This document shows, piece by piece, positions 15,914 through 24,422 of a stretch of DNA of 64,000 nt. Every line of letters starts with the position of its first letter. The first letter of the stretch is position 1. A program made the translations under genes and the position numbers. The notes beneath the pieces were generated by a model. It saw nothing but the letters and a program-made list of their open reading frames with translations. It made no database searches and was not told where the DNA came from. Origin of the DNA: Streptomyces humidus (GTDB lineage: Bacteria; Actinomycetota; Actinomycetes; Streptomycetales; Streptomycetaceae); the NCBI RefSeq assembly GCF_014649655.1, contig NZ_BMTL01000021.1:121412-185411 (forward strand), in the 5' to 3' direction.

Positions 15914-18241
15914 TCACCCGGCATTGTGTCGCCGGATCAAGTACTTCGTCAGCTCAATGGATGACGACATATCCGGGAGATCTGTGACCCCTCCTGCGCG
16001 TAGAACTTCAGCACAGTACGTAACGCAACTTCGACTGTCGACGTTGTAGCGGCCAAGATTCCTCCCCAAAGTCACTTCCTGGAAGGCTAGAGCGCCTCCC
16101 GGGTTCGGCAATGGAATCCGCACCCTAATCGTAGTGGGCGCGTGCGACTCCGTGCGAATCGCGGGCACCGCATCCGTACCGGGGACGCCCACTTGTTCGG
16201 TATGCAGCGCCTCATCCGCTGTCTCAACCTTCACGGTCGCGTGCTTTTCCACCGGGTCCAAGTAGACCGTGGCCGTTCCTTCTCCGCAATTGTGAACGAG
16301 TACCGGCGTAGCCCCCGCCAGCACATAGTACGTGTGCAGGTCGCTAACGGTGAGGTTGTGGACGACCGACTGCTGGGTCCAGCGCTGGACTGCGGTTATC
16401 TGGACGAGCGTGCCGGCCGAAGTGCGGAGCCACTGACCCGGCTTGAGGTCTGTGGCGCGGATCCACTCGCGCAGTTCAGGGACCCAGAACGGGTGGCCGT
16501 CGGTCGCGGTGACGGATGCGGTCTTGGAGCCCTTGTCGCCGTCTGTGTCGAAGGCGACCTGCACCAGGTGCTTGGTTCCCTTGCCCTTGATTTCCGCAGT
16601 GACCGTCTGGATCGCGGTCTTGCCGGTCTCCGGGTCGGTGGCGACGACACGGTCGCCAATGTCGATGTCCTCGATCGACTTCCGGCTGCCGTCAGCCATC
16701 AGGACTTTCGTCTTCGGGACGAAGCTGTTGCAGGTCTCTCCGGCTTCGACTGCTGCTTCAGCCGCATCCTCGGCCTTCTTCGCCAGCTTGCTGGACTTGA
16801 ACCAGTCCTTGACCGCGTTGCCCAGTTTGTTGACCAGCCCCCAGATGCGCTTGCCGAGGGCTGCCGCCTTGTCCCACTTCCAGGGCAACCCGTACTTCTT
16901 GCCCAACTTGCCGATCAGGCCCCCGGCGAAGCTGGAGGCGACGTTGAAGACCGTCGCCCCGCAAGCGCCCAGATTGCCCGTGGTGAAGCAGTCCAGGGCG
17001 TCCTTGATGCCGAGCTCTTCCATCGCGATGTCCGCGAGCTCCATGGCGATGTCGGCCGCACGCTGCTTGGCCTTGCTCGCCTTGGCGCGTGCGGCCGCGG
17101 CCCGTTCCTCCGCAGCGGACTGGCCGTTGGTCCGGTAGAGGAGTTTGCCACCGTGGTCGTAACAGCCCTCGGTCGTGCACCCAGGACCGTTTGCTGCGGT
17201 CCATGCGGTGCCGGGATTGTCGACACTGCAGCCGTCACAGAACAGGCCGCTGGCGTCGCTGCCGCTCACGGGGTTGCTGTTGGCGTAGGCGTACCCGTTC
17301 ATCTGCTGCGGGTCGTTGTGGTCGATGATCGGGTCGACCGAGATGAACCGGCCGGTCGACCGGTCGTACTCGCGCGCTCCGACGTTGACCAGACCGGTCG
17401 ACTCGTCGACCGTCTTGCCCAGGAATCCCTTGTCGTTGACCCAGGACTTGCCGTCGTTGCCCCGCTCGTTGCCGTACGGATCCATGCGGCGGCGGGTGAT
17501 CCCGCCCGTGGTCGCGTTGACCGCGATCTCGGCCGTGCCGTGCTGGTCGGCCGCCAGGAACTGGATGCCGGCTGTTGTGCGCATGGCGACCGTAGCGCCG
17601 CCGAACGTGTAGTAGCGGGTGGCGGTGACCGCCTTCGTCGTGGGGTTCAGGCTCAGTTCCATGCCGGGCAGGTACAGCGTCTTCTCGCCGCCGACGTTGC
17701 GCAGCAGGCGCTCGCCCGAGGCTGCGTACAGGTAGTCCGTCGTCTTGGCGTCGGCGACCTTCGACAGGTCGCCCTGGGAGTTCCACTCCAGCGTCTGGGT
17801 GTTGCCGCTCAGGACACGCGTGGTCGTGTTGCCCGTGCTGTCGTACTTGTACGTGTCCTGGGACTTCACCTCCGGTTTGCCCTGGTAGGCCGGGGTGAGC
17901 GTCTCGACCTTGGTCAGGGCGTGCGGGCCGCCGTCGCCGGCTTCGCCCGGCGTGCCGTCCTGGTCGGCGTCACCGTAGGAGTAGGTGCGGGTGACGTCCG
18001 GTGCGGCGGCCGTGCCGAAGCCGTGAGCCGTTTCCTTCTTGCGGTTGCCCGTGACGTCGTCGAACTCGTACGAGCGCCAGTACGGAGCCGGGCCTCCGAC
18101 GCTGGAGGCCGAAGGCGTCGCGGCACAGGCCGCGTTCGTCGTGCCCGTGCCGATCGCGCTGTCCGGCGTCGTCGAACTCGTCCACGCCTGGGTCATCCGG
18201 CGCTGGTAGTCGTACTGGAAGCACTGGGCGTCCGTCCGGCC
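15914..18241 (-). CDS. Rhs/YD-repeat polymorphic toxin with Hint domain, 5'-truncated
   Basis: 775 residues of the C-terminal part of an Rhs protein; complete Streptomyces homologues are usually around 2,000 residues. Order: YD repeats; the Rhs core end MDPYGNERG, GFLGKTVDESTGLVNVGARE, YDRSTGRFISVDPIIDHNDP, NGYAYANSNPVSGSDASG; a helical linker rich in Lys/Ala; a Hint (intein-like) self-cleavage domain from CNSFVPKTKVLMADGSRKSI to VLAGATPVLVHNC; then about 120 residues of toxin. The toxin has an early His (HATVKVETADEALHT) and later SRSCVTYCAEVLRAGG, like a circularly permuted papain-type peptidase; low confidence. The in-frame codons upstream of about 18241 are antisense to another gene fragment, so the true N-terminus is lost. 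Confidence 0.88.
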   Translation of the reverse strand, partial: GRTDAQCFQYDYQRRMTQAWTSSTTPDSAIGTGTTNAACAATPSASSVGGPAPYWRSYEFDDVTGNRKKETAHGFGTAAAPDVTRTYSYGDADQDGTPGEAGDGGPHALTKVETLTPAYQGKPEVKSQDTYKYDSTGNTTTRVLSGNTQTLEWNSQGDLSKVADAKTTDYLYAASGERLLRNVGGEKTLYLPGMELSLNPTTKAVTATRYYTFGGATVAMRTTAGIQFLAADQHGTAEIAVNATTGGITRRRMDPYGNERGNDGKSWVNDKGFLGKTVDESTGLVNVGAREYDRSTGRFISVDPIIDHNDPQQMNGYAYANSNPVSGSDASGLFCDGCSVDNPGTAWTAANGPGCTTEGCYDHGGKLLYRTNGQSAAEERAAAARAKASKAKQRAADIAMELADIAMEELGIKDALDCFTTGNLGACGATVFNVASSFAGGLIGKLGKKYGLPWKWDKAAALGKRIWGLVNKLGNAVKDWFKSSKLAKKAEDAAEAAVEAGETCNSFVPKTKVLMADGSRKSIEDIDIGDRVVATDPETGKTAIQTVTAEIKGKGTKHLVQVAFDTDGDKGSKTASVTATDGHPFWVPELREWIRATDLKPGQWLRTSAGTLVQITAVQRWTQQSVVHNLTVSDLHTYYVLAGATPVLVHNCGEGTATVYLDPVEKHATVKVETADEALHTEQVGVPGTDAVPAIRTESHAPTTIRVRIPLPNPGGALAFQEVTLGRNLGRYNVDSRSCVTYCAEVLRAGGVTDLPDMSSSIELTKYLIRRHNAG
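16302..16337. repeat. Direct repeat, copy 2 (Hint end of the main Rhs gene)
   Basis: Identical over 36 bases to 15063-15098, same orientation, 1,239 bases away. It encodes the TYYVLAGATPV stretch before the Asn-Cys cleavage point. Recombination between the copies would delete the current toxin and immunity gene and place the orphan toxin behind the Hint domain. Confidence 0.85.
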
Positions 18242-18244
18242 GCC

Positions 18245-18571
18245 CGTGGGTATCGGATCAGCGCCGGAGCGTACAAGGGCTACTGGGTCGGCGAGTCCTA
18301 CCCGAAGGTGTTCCTGCGCGGTGAGCACATCACCGTCGCCTACAAGGCGCCCCGCACCCTCACGATCGCCGCCAACGCCTCCGCCGAGGCGATCGACTAC
18401 GGCGCCAACGGCGTGGCCGGCACGCTCAAGACCCTGAAGTACCCCCAGGCGCGCACCCTCCAGTTCGACCGCAGGGCGGTCGTGAACGGGCGGCCGATGG
18501 TGCGGATCACCTCGGAGGAACTCGCCGGGTACTGGATTCCGGCCAACCAGGTCACCACCGACGGACACTGA
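18245..18571 (+). pseudogene. 3' fragment of a secreted wall-associated protein
   Basis: 108 residues in frame to a TGA at 18569-18571, with no start codon. Seen: ISAGAYKGYWVGESYPKVFL, RTLTIAANASAEAIDYGANG, VVNGRPMVRITSEELAGYWI. The repeated GYW(V/I) and beta-rich pattern resembles C-terminal repeat domains of secreted Streptomyces amidases and glycosidases; exact family not recognised. It is followed by its own terminator, so it was once a complete plus-strand gene. Its 5' end is lost at the same point where the Rhs gene loses its 5' end. Confidence 0.65.
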
Positions 18572-18610
18572 CGCACGCACCGGCCGCCCGAAGGACGCCG
18601 GCCGGTCAGC

Positions 18611-18649
18611 GGGGAGGGGCCGCCCACATCGTCCGGGCGGCTCCTCCCC
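18611..18649 (+). terminator. Terminator after the wall-protein fragment
   Basis: A 15-bp stem, 18611-18625 with 18635-18649, with one G-T wobble and a 9-base loop. It lies 40 bases past the fragment's stop and just before the acetyltransferase gene. Confidence 0.8.
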
Positions 18650-18690
18650 GTATGCTCGCCAGGCGTAGCCAGACACCGGAAGGCGGAGAA

Positions 18691-19293
18691 GTGAACTACA
18701 GGGTCCAGCCCAACGCCCAGGTCGACGCGAGTGCCGAGATCGGCGACGGGAGCAGTGTGTGGGACCTCGCGCAGATCCGGGAGGGTGCGCGGCTCGGTGA
18801 GGGCTGTGTGGTCGGGCGTGGGGCGTATGTCGGTTCCGGTGTGCGGATGGGCGACAACTGCAAGCTGCAGAACTACGCGCTCGTGTACGAGCCCGCCGAG
18901 CTCGGCGACGGCGTCTTCATCGGCCCCGCCGTGGTCCTCACCAACGACCACAACCCGCGCTCCGTGGATCCCGAGGGCAAGCAGAAGCGCGGCGGCGACT
19001 GGGAGGCCGTCGGCGTGAGGATCGCCGACGGGGCGTCCATCGGGGCACGCTCGGTGTGTGTCGCGCCGATCACCATCGGCCGCTGGGCGATGGTCGCCGC
19101 GGGCGCCGTCGTCACGAAGGACGTGCCGGACTTCGCGCTGGTCGTGGGTGTTCCGGCGCGCCGCGTCGGATGGGTCGGGCACGCCGGCGTGCGGCTGGTC
19201 GAACGGGAGGGCGAGCCGGGCGTGTGGGAGTGCCCGCAGACCGGTTCCCTGTACGAGGAGAAGGACGGGTCGCTCGTCGAGCGTGCGGCGTAG
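18691..19293 (+). CDS. Left-handed beta-helix N-acetyltransferase (WbpD/WlbB-like)
   Basis: 200 residues. Hexapeptide repeats form most of the protein: VDASAEIGDGSSVWDLAQIR, EGARLGEGCVVGRGAYVGSG, LGDGVFIGPAVVLTNDHNPR, RWAMVAAGAVVTKDVPDFAL, GVPARRVGWVGHAG. The NDHNPR motif and the VGVPAR-VGWVG-AG end are typical of WbpD/WlbB enzymes, which acetylate the 3-amino group of UDP-GlcNAc3NA. The frame opens at 18652, but the GTG at 18691-18693 has AAGG seven bases upstream and starts the conserved part. The companion oxidase and aminotransferase are at 28.6-30.7 kb. Confidence 0.9.
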   Translation: MNYRVQPNAQVDASAEIGDGSSVWDLAQIREGARLGEGCVVGRGAYVGSGVRMGDNCKLQNYALVYEPAELGDGVFIGPAVVLTNDHNPRSVDPEGKQKRGGDWEAVGVRIADGASIGARSVCVAPITIGRWAMVAAGAVVTKDVPDFALVVGVPARRVGWVGHAGVRLVEREGEPGVWECPQTGSLYEEKDGSLVERAA

Positions 19294-19310
19294 CCGCCAT
19301 CGCGGCGGCG

Positions 19311-19342
19311 ACCCGGGCGGCCGGCGGGACGGCCGCCCGGGT
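19311..19342 (+). terminator. Terminator after the acetyltransferase
   Basis: A perfect 12-bp stem ACCCGGGCGGCC (19311-19322) / GGCCGCCCGGGT (19331-19342) with an 8-base loop, 18 bases past the stop. Confidence 0.8.
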
Positions 19343-19522
19343 TGGACGGGTTTCCACCGGTCCGAACACAAGATTCACGAAACCGTTATGCGAGCGAGTC
19401 GAAGCCCGGTAGTCGTGTTCTGACCACGGCGCGCACCCGACTCGCTCACCTCGGGGCAACCCACCGGGGATCTGACGCGTCCAACGCTCTGCCTACCATT
19501 TCCCTGCCGCTTTCATCTGTCC

Positions 19523-19611
19523 GTCCGCCCGTCCGCCCGTCCGCCCTGACCCGGCGGTCCGGCAGACCGGCAGCCCCAGACAGTCTCAGAAGTCCAGAAG
19601 TCCAGAAGTCC
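19523..19611. repeat. Two triplicated 8-base tandem repeats
   Basis: GTCCGCCC three times at 19523-19546 and AGAAGTCC three times at 19588-19611. They lie in the leader of the epimerase gene; the second set ends 22 bases before the start codon and contributes purine-rich sequence near the ribosome site. They could change length by slippage. Confidence 0.7.
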
Positions 19612-19633
19612 GCCCCCAGAAGAAGAGTGCTCT

Positions 19634-20737
19634 GTGAAAGTCATCAGCATCGTCGGTGCCCGTCCCCAGTTGGTGAAGCTCGCCGCCATCGCGGCCGCCT
19701 TCGCGGGCACCGAGCACGAGCACGTGATCGTGCACACCGGGCAGCACTACGACGCCGACCTCTCCGACGTCTTCTTCTCGGGACTCGGCATCCCCGACCC
19801 CGACGTCCACCTCGGCGTGGGCTCCGGCAGCCACGGGGTGCAGACCGGGGCGGTCCTCTCCGCTCTGGACCCGGTCCTCGAGCGCGAGCGGCCCGACTGG
19901 GTGCTCGTCTACGGCGACACCAACTCCACCATCGCCGGCGCGCTGTCGGCGGTGAAGATGCACCTGCCCGTGGCGCACCTGGAGGCGGGCCTGCGCTCCT
20001 TCAACCGGCGGATGCCGGAGGAGCACAACCGCGTCCTCACCGACCACAGCGCCGACCTGCTCCTCGCGCCCACCGAGGAGGCCATGCGCCACCTCGCGAA
20101 CGAGGGACTCGCCGAGCGCGCCCGGCTGGCCGGTGACGTGATGGTCGACATCTGCCTGCGCATCCGCGACCAGGTCCGCGCCGGGGAGTTCCCCGCGCCG
20201 GAACTGCCCGAGGGCATCGACCCGGCCCAGCCCTTCCTGCTGGCGACCCTGCACCGCCCGGACAACACCGACGACCCCGAGCGGCTCGCCGCGATCGTCG
20301 ACTCGCTCGCCGGACTGCCGGTGCCGGTGGCGCTCGCCGCCCACCCGCGGCTCGTCGCCCGCGCCCACGAGCACGGCATCGACCTGTCCAGGGGCAACCT
20401 GCACGTCGGCCGTCCGCTGCCGTACGCGAGCCTGGTCGCCGCCGTGCTGGCCTCGGTCGGTGTGGTGACGGACTCCGGCGGTCTGCAGAAGGAAGCGTTC
20501 CTGCTGGAGCGCATCTGCACCACCATCCGCCCGGAGACCGAATGGGTGGAAACCGTCGACACGGGCTGGAACGTCCTCGTACCCGACCCGCACACGCTGT
20601 CGCCCCAGAAGTGGGCCGAGACCGTGACCCGTGCCGTGCCGACCGACGATCCCGGCATCCCGTACGGCGACGGCCGCGCGGCGCACAACGTCGTCCGTCT
20701 CATGGAGGAATGGAAGGGGGGCAGCCGGCCCGTCTGA
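19634..20737 (+). CDS. UDP-N-acetylglucosamine 2-epimerase family (WecB/WbpI-like)
   Basis: 367 residues of the non-hydrolysing epimerase family, which inverts C2 of UDP-GlcNAc or of UDP-GlcNAc(3NAc)A. Seen: KVISIVGARPQLVKLAAIAA, VIVHTGQHYDADLSDVFF, LVYGDTNSTIAGALSAVK, HLEAGLRSFNRRMPEEHNRV, LLATLHRPDNTDD, VVTDSGGLQKEA. The FNRRMPEEHNRVLTDH block is especially like WbpI. Because all other WbpA-B-E-D-type enzymes are encoded nearby, conversion to UDP-ManNAc(3NAc)A is the favoured role; plain UDP-ManNAc formation is the alternative. GTG start at 19634 after AGAAGAG. Confidence 0.93.
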   Translation: MKVISIVGARPQLVKLAAIAAAFAGTEHEHVIVHTGQHYDADLSDVFFSGLGIPDPDVHLGVGSGSHGVQTGAVLSALDPVLERERPDWVLVYGDTNSTIAGALSAVKMHLPVAHLEAGLRSFNRRMPEEHNRVLTDHSADLLLAPTEEAMRHLANEGLAERARLAGDVMVDICLRIRDQVRAGEFPAPELPEGIDPAQPFLLATLHRPDNTDDPERLAAIVDSLAGLPVPVALAAHPRLVARAHEHGIDLSRGNLHVGRPLPYASLVAAVLASVGVVTDSGGLQKEAFLLERICTTIRPETEWVETVDTGWNVLVPDPHTLSPQKWAETVTRAVPTDDPGIPYGDGRAAHNVVRLMEEWKGGSRPV

Positions 20738-20833
20738 CATGAGGACGTGGAACAGGGGGCCGTGGAGTCCGCCTTACCGGCGGCGACATGTGACTCACAG
20801 TCCGCGCATGTCAGCGTGCTAGCGTCAACCGCT

Positions 20834-22183
20834 ATGTCATCGTCTTCCCCGTCCGGGCCGCCTGCGGAAGGCAGGCGACCGCACGTCATCTATCTCGCCA
20901 TCGGCTTCCCGCCGGCCGCCAAGAGTTCCACGTACCGGATGCGCGAGACCGCCAACCAGTTCGTGAAGGTCGGCTGGGACGTCACGGTCGTCAACATCGC
21001 CCGGGAGTCCTGGGAACTCGACTCGGGCATCGACCTCTCCCTGCTGGACCAGGTCGACCCCCGGGTGAAGATCGTCGAGCTGCCGCTGTCGCGCGACGAC
21101 CTCGAGACGGACATCCGTCTCTTCGACGAGGCGCGTGCCCTCGACCCCAACGGCTGGGTCGCCAAGCTCCGCAAGCGCCAGACCAAGACGTTCCCGGAGC
21201 CCAACTTCGGTGAGTGGCGCGGCGACCTGGAAGAGGCCGTGCTGCGCATCCACCAGGAGCACCCGGCGGACCTGCTGCTCGCCAGCTGCGTGCCGTACGT
21301 GAACCTCGCCGCGGCCTGGAAGCTGTGGGAAGAGGCCAAGGTGCCGTACGCGGTGGACTTCCGCGACGGCTGGTCCATCGACGTCATCGACGGCGTCGAG
21401 GCCTTCGCCCGCGACTCCGCCGAGGGCGTCTGGGAGCAGAAGATCCTGGACGACGCCGTGTCGCTGTGGGTCGTCAACGATCCCATCGCCGAGCACTACC
21501 GGGCGCGTTACCCCGAGCACGCCCACCGCGTGCACGTGGTCCGCAACGGCTACGACGCGGACAGCGCGCCGGGCCGGTCGCACAGCCCGGACGCGGAGTC
21601 CGGACTGGTCTTCGGCTACCTCGGCACGGTCAACTTCACCGTCCCGCACCTGGAGACCGTGCTCAACGCCTGGCGTGCGGCCCGTGCGAAGGAGCCACTG
21701 CTGGCGAACGCGCGCTTCGAGCTGCGCGGCCATCTCGGCAACGGCGCCACCCGCGGTGCGAACCGGCACGCCGAGGTCTTCAAGGCGGCCGAGGCCGACG
21801 GAGTCTTCTTCGGCGGTCCCGCCGCCAAGGCCGAGGTCTCCTCGATCTACGCCCGCTGGGACGCCATGGTGCTGATCCTCATCGGCGGCCGGTTCGTCAC
21901 CTCCGGCAAGGTGTACGAGTACATGGCGACCGGCCTGCCGATCGTGTCGGCGCACGCCGTCGAGCACGACGCCTCGAACGTGCTGAGGGGCCATCCGCTG
22001 TGGACCGGGGCCCCCGGCCTCGACGAGGCGGGCCTGACCGAGTCCTTCATCAAAGCCGCCCACATGGCGGTGGAGACCAGCGACGAGGAGCACGCCGAGG
22101 CGATGGCCCACGCCGACCAGTTCACTCGTGAGGCGCTGATGTCCGTCGCCGTCAAGAACCTTGTCGAGGAGCTCGCCAAGTGA
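20834..22183 (+). CDS. Glycosyltransferase, GT-B fold (GT4-like)
   Basis: 449 residues from the ATG at 20834 (MSSSSPSGPPAEGRRPHVIY); the frame is open to 20747. Seen: IYLAIGFPPAAKSSTYRMRE (acceptor-side start), LLLASCVPYVNLAAAWKLWE, VPYAVDFRDGWSIDVIDG, VVRNGYD, FGYLGTVNFTVPHLE, SGKVYEYMATGLPIVSAHA (donor-binding E.MA.G.P). No Shine-Dalgarno precedes the ATG; TAGCGT lies nine bases upstream of it, so the message may be leaderless. The stop overlaps the next gene's GTG by GTGA, so the two glycosyltransferases are translationally coupled. Confidence 0.88.
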   Translation: MSSSSPSGPPAEGRRPHVIYLAIGFPPAAKSSTYRMRETANQFVKVGWDVTVVNIARESWELDSGIDLSLLDQVDPRVKIVELPLSRDDLETDIRLFDEARALDPNGWVAKLRKRQTKTFPEPNFGEWRGDLEEAVLRIHQEHPADLLLASCVPYVNLAAAWKLWEEAKVPYAVDFRDGWSIDVIDGVEAFARDSAEGVWEQKILDDAVSLWVVNDPIAEHYRARYPEHAHRVHVVRNGYDADSAPGRSHSPDAESGLVFGYLGTVNFTVPHLETVLNAWRAARAKEPLLANARFELRGHLGNGATRGANRHAEVFKAAEADGVFFGGPAAKAEVSSIYARWDAMVLILIGGRFVTSGKVYEYMATGLPIVSAHAVEHDASNVLRGHPLWTGAPGLDEAGLTESFIKAAHMAVETSDEEHAEAMAHADQFTREALMSVAVKNLVEELAK

Positions 22184-24333
22184 CCGAAGTCCTGCTCGTG
22201 GCGTCCGTGCGGCCGAATCTCGGCGTGCTCGCCGACACGGTGCGCAAGTTCAACGCCCTGGGTGCTCGTGTCCATCTGGCGGGCATCTTCCAGCTGGACG
22301 CGGAGGGCGTCCCGGAGGAACTCGCCCAGGTCGAGCTGGCCTCCGCGCACCAGTTGCCGCGCACCCTCAGGCACCGCAGCCAGGCCGTGCGCCGCCGGCT
22401 CGGCAAGGCCCCGCGCGGTCTGCGCAACTGGACGCAGGTGCGCGGCGACTCGTGGCTGCGCTCCCACGGCCGCAAGGCCGACGTCCTCGTCGCCCTCGAC
22501 GTGGCAGCCGTGTACACGGTGTGGCGGCTCGCCGAGTACAACCGCACCGCCGCGGCCAAGTTCGGGCTCGCGCCCGCGCTGAAGGCCGTGGAGGAACTGA
22601 AGGCGCAGGGCGGTCCCACGGCCCGCCGCTCCACCGTCCTGCCGCCGCTGAGCGCCGTCGCCCGTGACGTGAAGCGCTCGGTCGACCGGCTCCCCGCACA
22701 GCTGGTGCGCACCGTCACCCCCCGGCCCCTGATGCGTTCCGGAGTCGGCGCCCGTCTGTGGCGCTCCGCGGTGACCGCTCCCGGCGTGCCCATAAGGGTG
22801 CGCGCCGCGACCTCGCGGTACGTCGCCGAGGGCATGCAGTGGGCGGGCCGTACCAGCGGCGCCGCGCTCACGCTGGGGGACGCCGCCTCGAAGATCCCGG
22901 ACCTGCAACTGCGGGCGGACCTCTACTACGAGGGCGTCATGCAGGAGCTGAAGAAGGGCATCAGCCCCCGCCAGCTGGGCAAGGCGGTCGCCGCCCAGCT
23001 CGCCAACGCCGACGCGCTGTTCGCCGGGGGAAAGACGGACGACGCCGCCGAGGCGCTGAACCGCGCCCTGTTCCTGCACTTCCACCGGGTGCTGCACATC
23101 GACCAGCTGTCGTCGCCGCTGGCGACGGACGCCGAGGGTTTCGTCGCCCCGCTGCACCGCTCCAAGGCGTTCCAGGCGCTGAGCCGCCCCCGCGGCCGCA
23201 AGGCGCCCGCCGCGCCCGCCCCCACCGACCGCCCGCTGCGGCTGCTGGTGGCGACGAGCGCCAACGACAACTTCCTGCACCTGATCAAGGAGCACTTCGC
23301 CGGCCACCCCGGCGTCGAGCTGCGCTACCTCGACCTGGCCGCCAACAAGCACCTGAAGCGGATCTCCTGGGCCGCGCCGCGGATGCTCAAGGACCGCCTG
23401 GCGGGCGACACGAGCGACTACCAGGAAGAGGTCGAGCGCCTGATGCGCCCTCACCTCGACTGGGCCGACACCCTGTTCCTGGAGTGGGCGGCGGGCCCGG
23501 CCGGGATGCTCACCACGATCGACCCGGGCGACACCCGGATCGTGGTGCGCCTGCACAGCTACGAGGCGTTCACGCGCTGGCCGCACATGACGGACTTCTC
23601 CCGGATCGACGACATGGTCTTCGTCGCCCCGCACGTGAAGGACCTGACGGCCTCGCTCGTGCCCACTCTGCGCGGCGAGCAGGCCCCGCGGTTCCACCTC
23701 ATCGACAACGCCATGGACCTGTCGGGCTTCAACCGTTCGAAGCCGGCCGAGGCCCGCTTCAGCCTCGGCCTGGTCGGCATCAGCCAGGTCGCGAAGGACC
23801 CGAAGTGGGCCCTGGACGTCCTGGAGCGGGTCCGCAAGCACGACGACCGCTACCGGCTGCTCCTGGTCGGCGGCGACATGGATCCGAAGACCAGCCAGGC
23901 CACCAAGCACTACCTGAACGAGTTCGAGGAGCTGCTGGCGCCGCTGGAGGAGTCCGGCGCGGTGGTCCGGCTCGGCGCGACGGACGACGTCCCGTCCAAG
24001 CTCGTCGAGATCGGTACGATCCTCAGCTCCTCGGTGCGCGAGGGCTGCCACGTCGGCCTGATGGAGGGCGCGGCCAGCGGTGCCGTCCCCGTCGTCCGCG
24101 ACTGGCCGTTCTACGCGGGCAAGCCCAACAGCGCCCGCACCCTCTACCCCGAGGGCTGGGTGGTGGCCTCCCCCGCCGAGGCGGCCGAGCGGATCCTGAA
24201 GATCACGGCCACGGAGGAGTCCTGGCGCGCCGCGGGCGAGCTCGCCGCCGATCACGCGCTGAGCGTGTGGGACTGGCCCGTGGTGCAGAAGCACTTCGAG
24301 AAGCTGTTCCTCGGGGAGGAGCGGTCCGGCTGA
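22180..24333 (+). CDS. Large glycosyltransferase with GT4-like C-terminal domain
   Basis: 717 residues. Residues 1 to about 340 contain a Rossmann-like start (TEVLLVASVRPNLGVLADTV), a Lys/Arg-rich middle and a helical part (LKKGISPRQLGKAVAAQLAN) I cannot assign. Residues about 345-715 are a GT-B transferase: RLLVATSANDNFLHLIKEHF, DTLFLEWAAGPAGM, IVVRLHSYEAFTRWPHMTDF, FHLIDNAMDLSGFN, VGISQVAKDPKWALDVLERV, REGCHVGLMEGAASGAVPVV (EG-A-SG donor site). GTG start overlaps the preceding stop. It is the last gene of the plus-strand half of the glycopolymer locus and ends at a strong bidirectional terminator. Confidence 0.85.
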   Translation: MTEVLLVASVRPNLGVLADTVRKFNALGARVHLAGIFQLDAEGVPEELAQVELASAHQLPRTLRHRSQAVRRRLGKAPRGLRNWTQVRGDSWLRSHGRKADVLVALDVAAVYTVWRLAEYNRTAAAKFGLAPALKAVEELKAQGGPTARRSTVLPPLSAVARDVKRSVDRLPAQLVRTVTPRPLMRSGVGARLWRSAVTAPGVPIRVRAATSRYVAEGMQWAGRTSGAALTLGDAASKIPDLQLRADLYYEGVMQELKKGISPRQLGKAVAAQLANADALFAGGKTDDAAEALNRALFLHFHRVLHIDQLSSPLATDAEGFVAPLHRSKAFQALSRPRGRKAPAAPAPTDRPLRLLVATSANDNFLHLIKEHFAGHPGVELRYLDLAANKHLKRISWAAPRMLKDRLAGDTSDYQEEVERLMRPHLDWADTLFLEWAAGPAGMLTTIDPGDTRIVVRLHSYEAFTRWPHMTDFSRIDDMVFVAPHVKDLTASLVPTLRGEQAPRFHLIDNAMDLSGFNRSKPAEARFSLGLVGISQVAKDPKWALDVLERVRKHDDRYRLLLVGGDMDPKTSQATKHYLNEFEELLAPLEESGAVVRLGATDDVPSKLVEIGTILSSSVREGCHVGLMEGAASGAVPVVRDWPFYAGKPNSARTLYPEGWVVASPAEAAERILKITATEESWRAAGELAADHALSVWDWPVVQKHFEKLFLGEERSG

Positions 24334-24350
24334 GCGGCCGGCACTCCCCC

Positions 24351-24396
24351 GCATGAGTGAGGGCCCCGGGATCGGTCCCGGGGCCCTCACTCATGC
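24351..24396. terminator. Bidirectional 21-bp terminator between convergent operons
   Basis: A perfect 21-bp stem, 24351-24371 with 24376-24396, and a TCGG tetraloop. It lies between the plus-strand glycosyltransferase (stop 24333) and galE on the minus strand (stop 24423). It should stop both transcripts. Confidence 0.92.
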
Positions 24397-24422
24397 GCTC
24401 ACCGAGGTGCTCGCGCGGGCGC

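Larger units (their letters stand above)
19294..19633. other. Gap before the epimerase gene
   Basis: 340 bases with no credible gene. It holds the terminator at 19311-19342, two short tandem repeats (19523-19546, 19588-19611) and presumably the promoter of the epimerase transcript; no clear -10/-35 pair seen. Confidence 0.6.

Noticed and set aside
16142..18571. An 809-residue plus-strand frame across the Rhs region
   Set aside because: Antisense of the Rhs gene up to 18.24 kb; only the last 108 residues look like protein, kept as the fragment at 18245-18571.
18242..18676. N-terminal extension of the Rhs frame (start at 18676)
   Set aside because: These codons are the antisense of the wall-protein fragment and have no Rhs or signal-peptide features.
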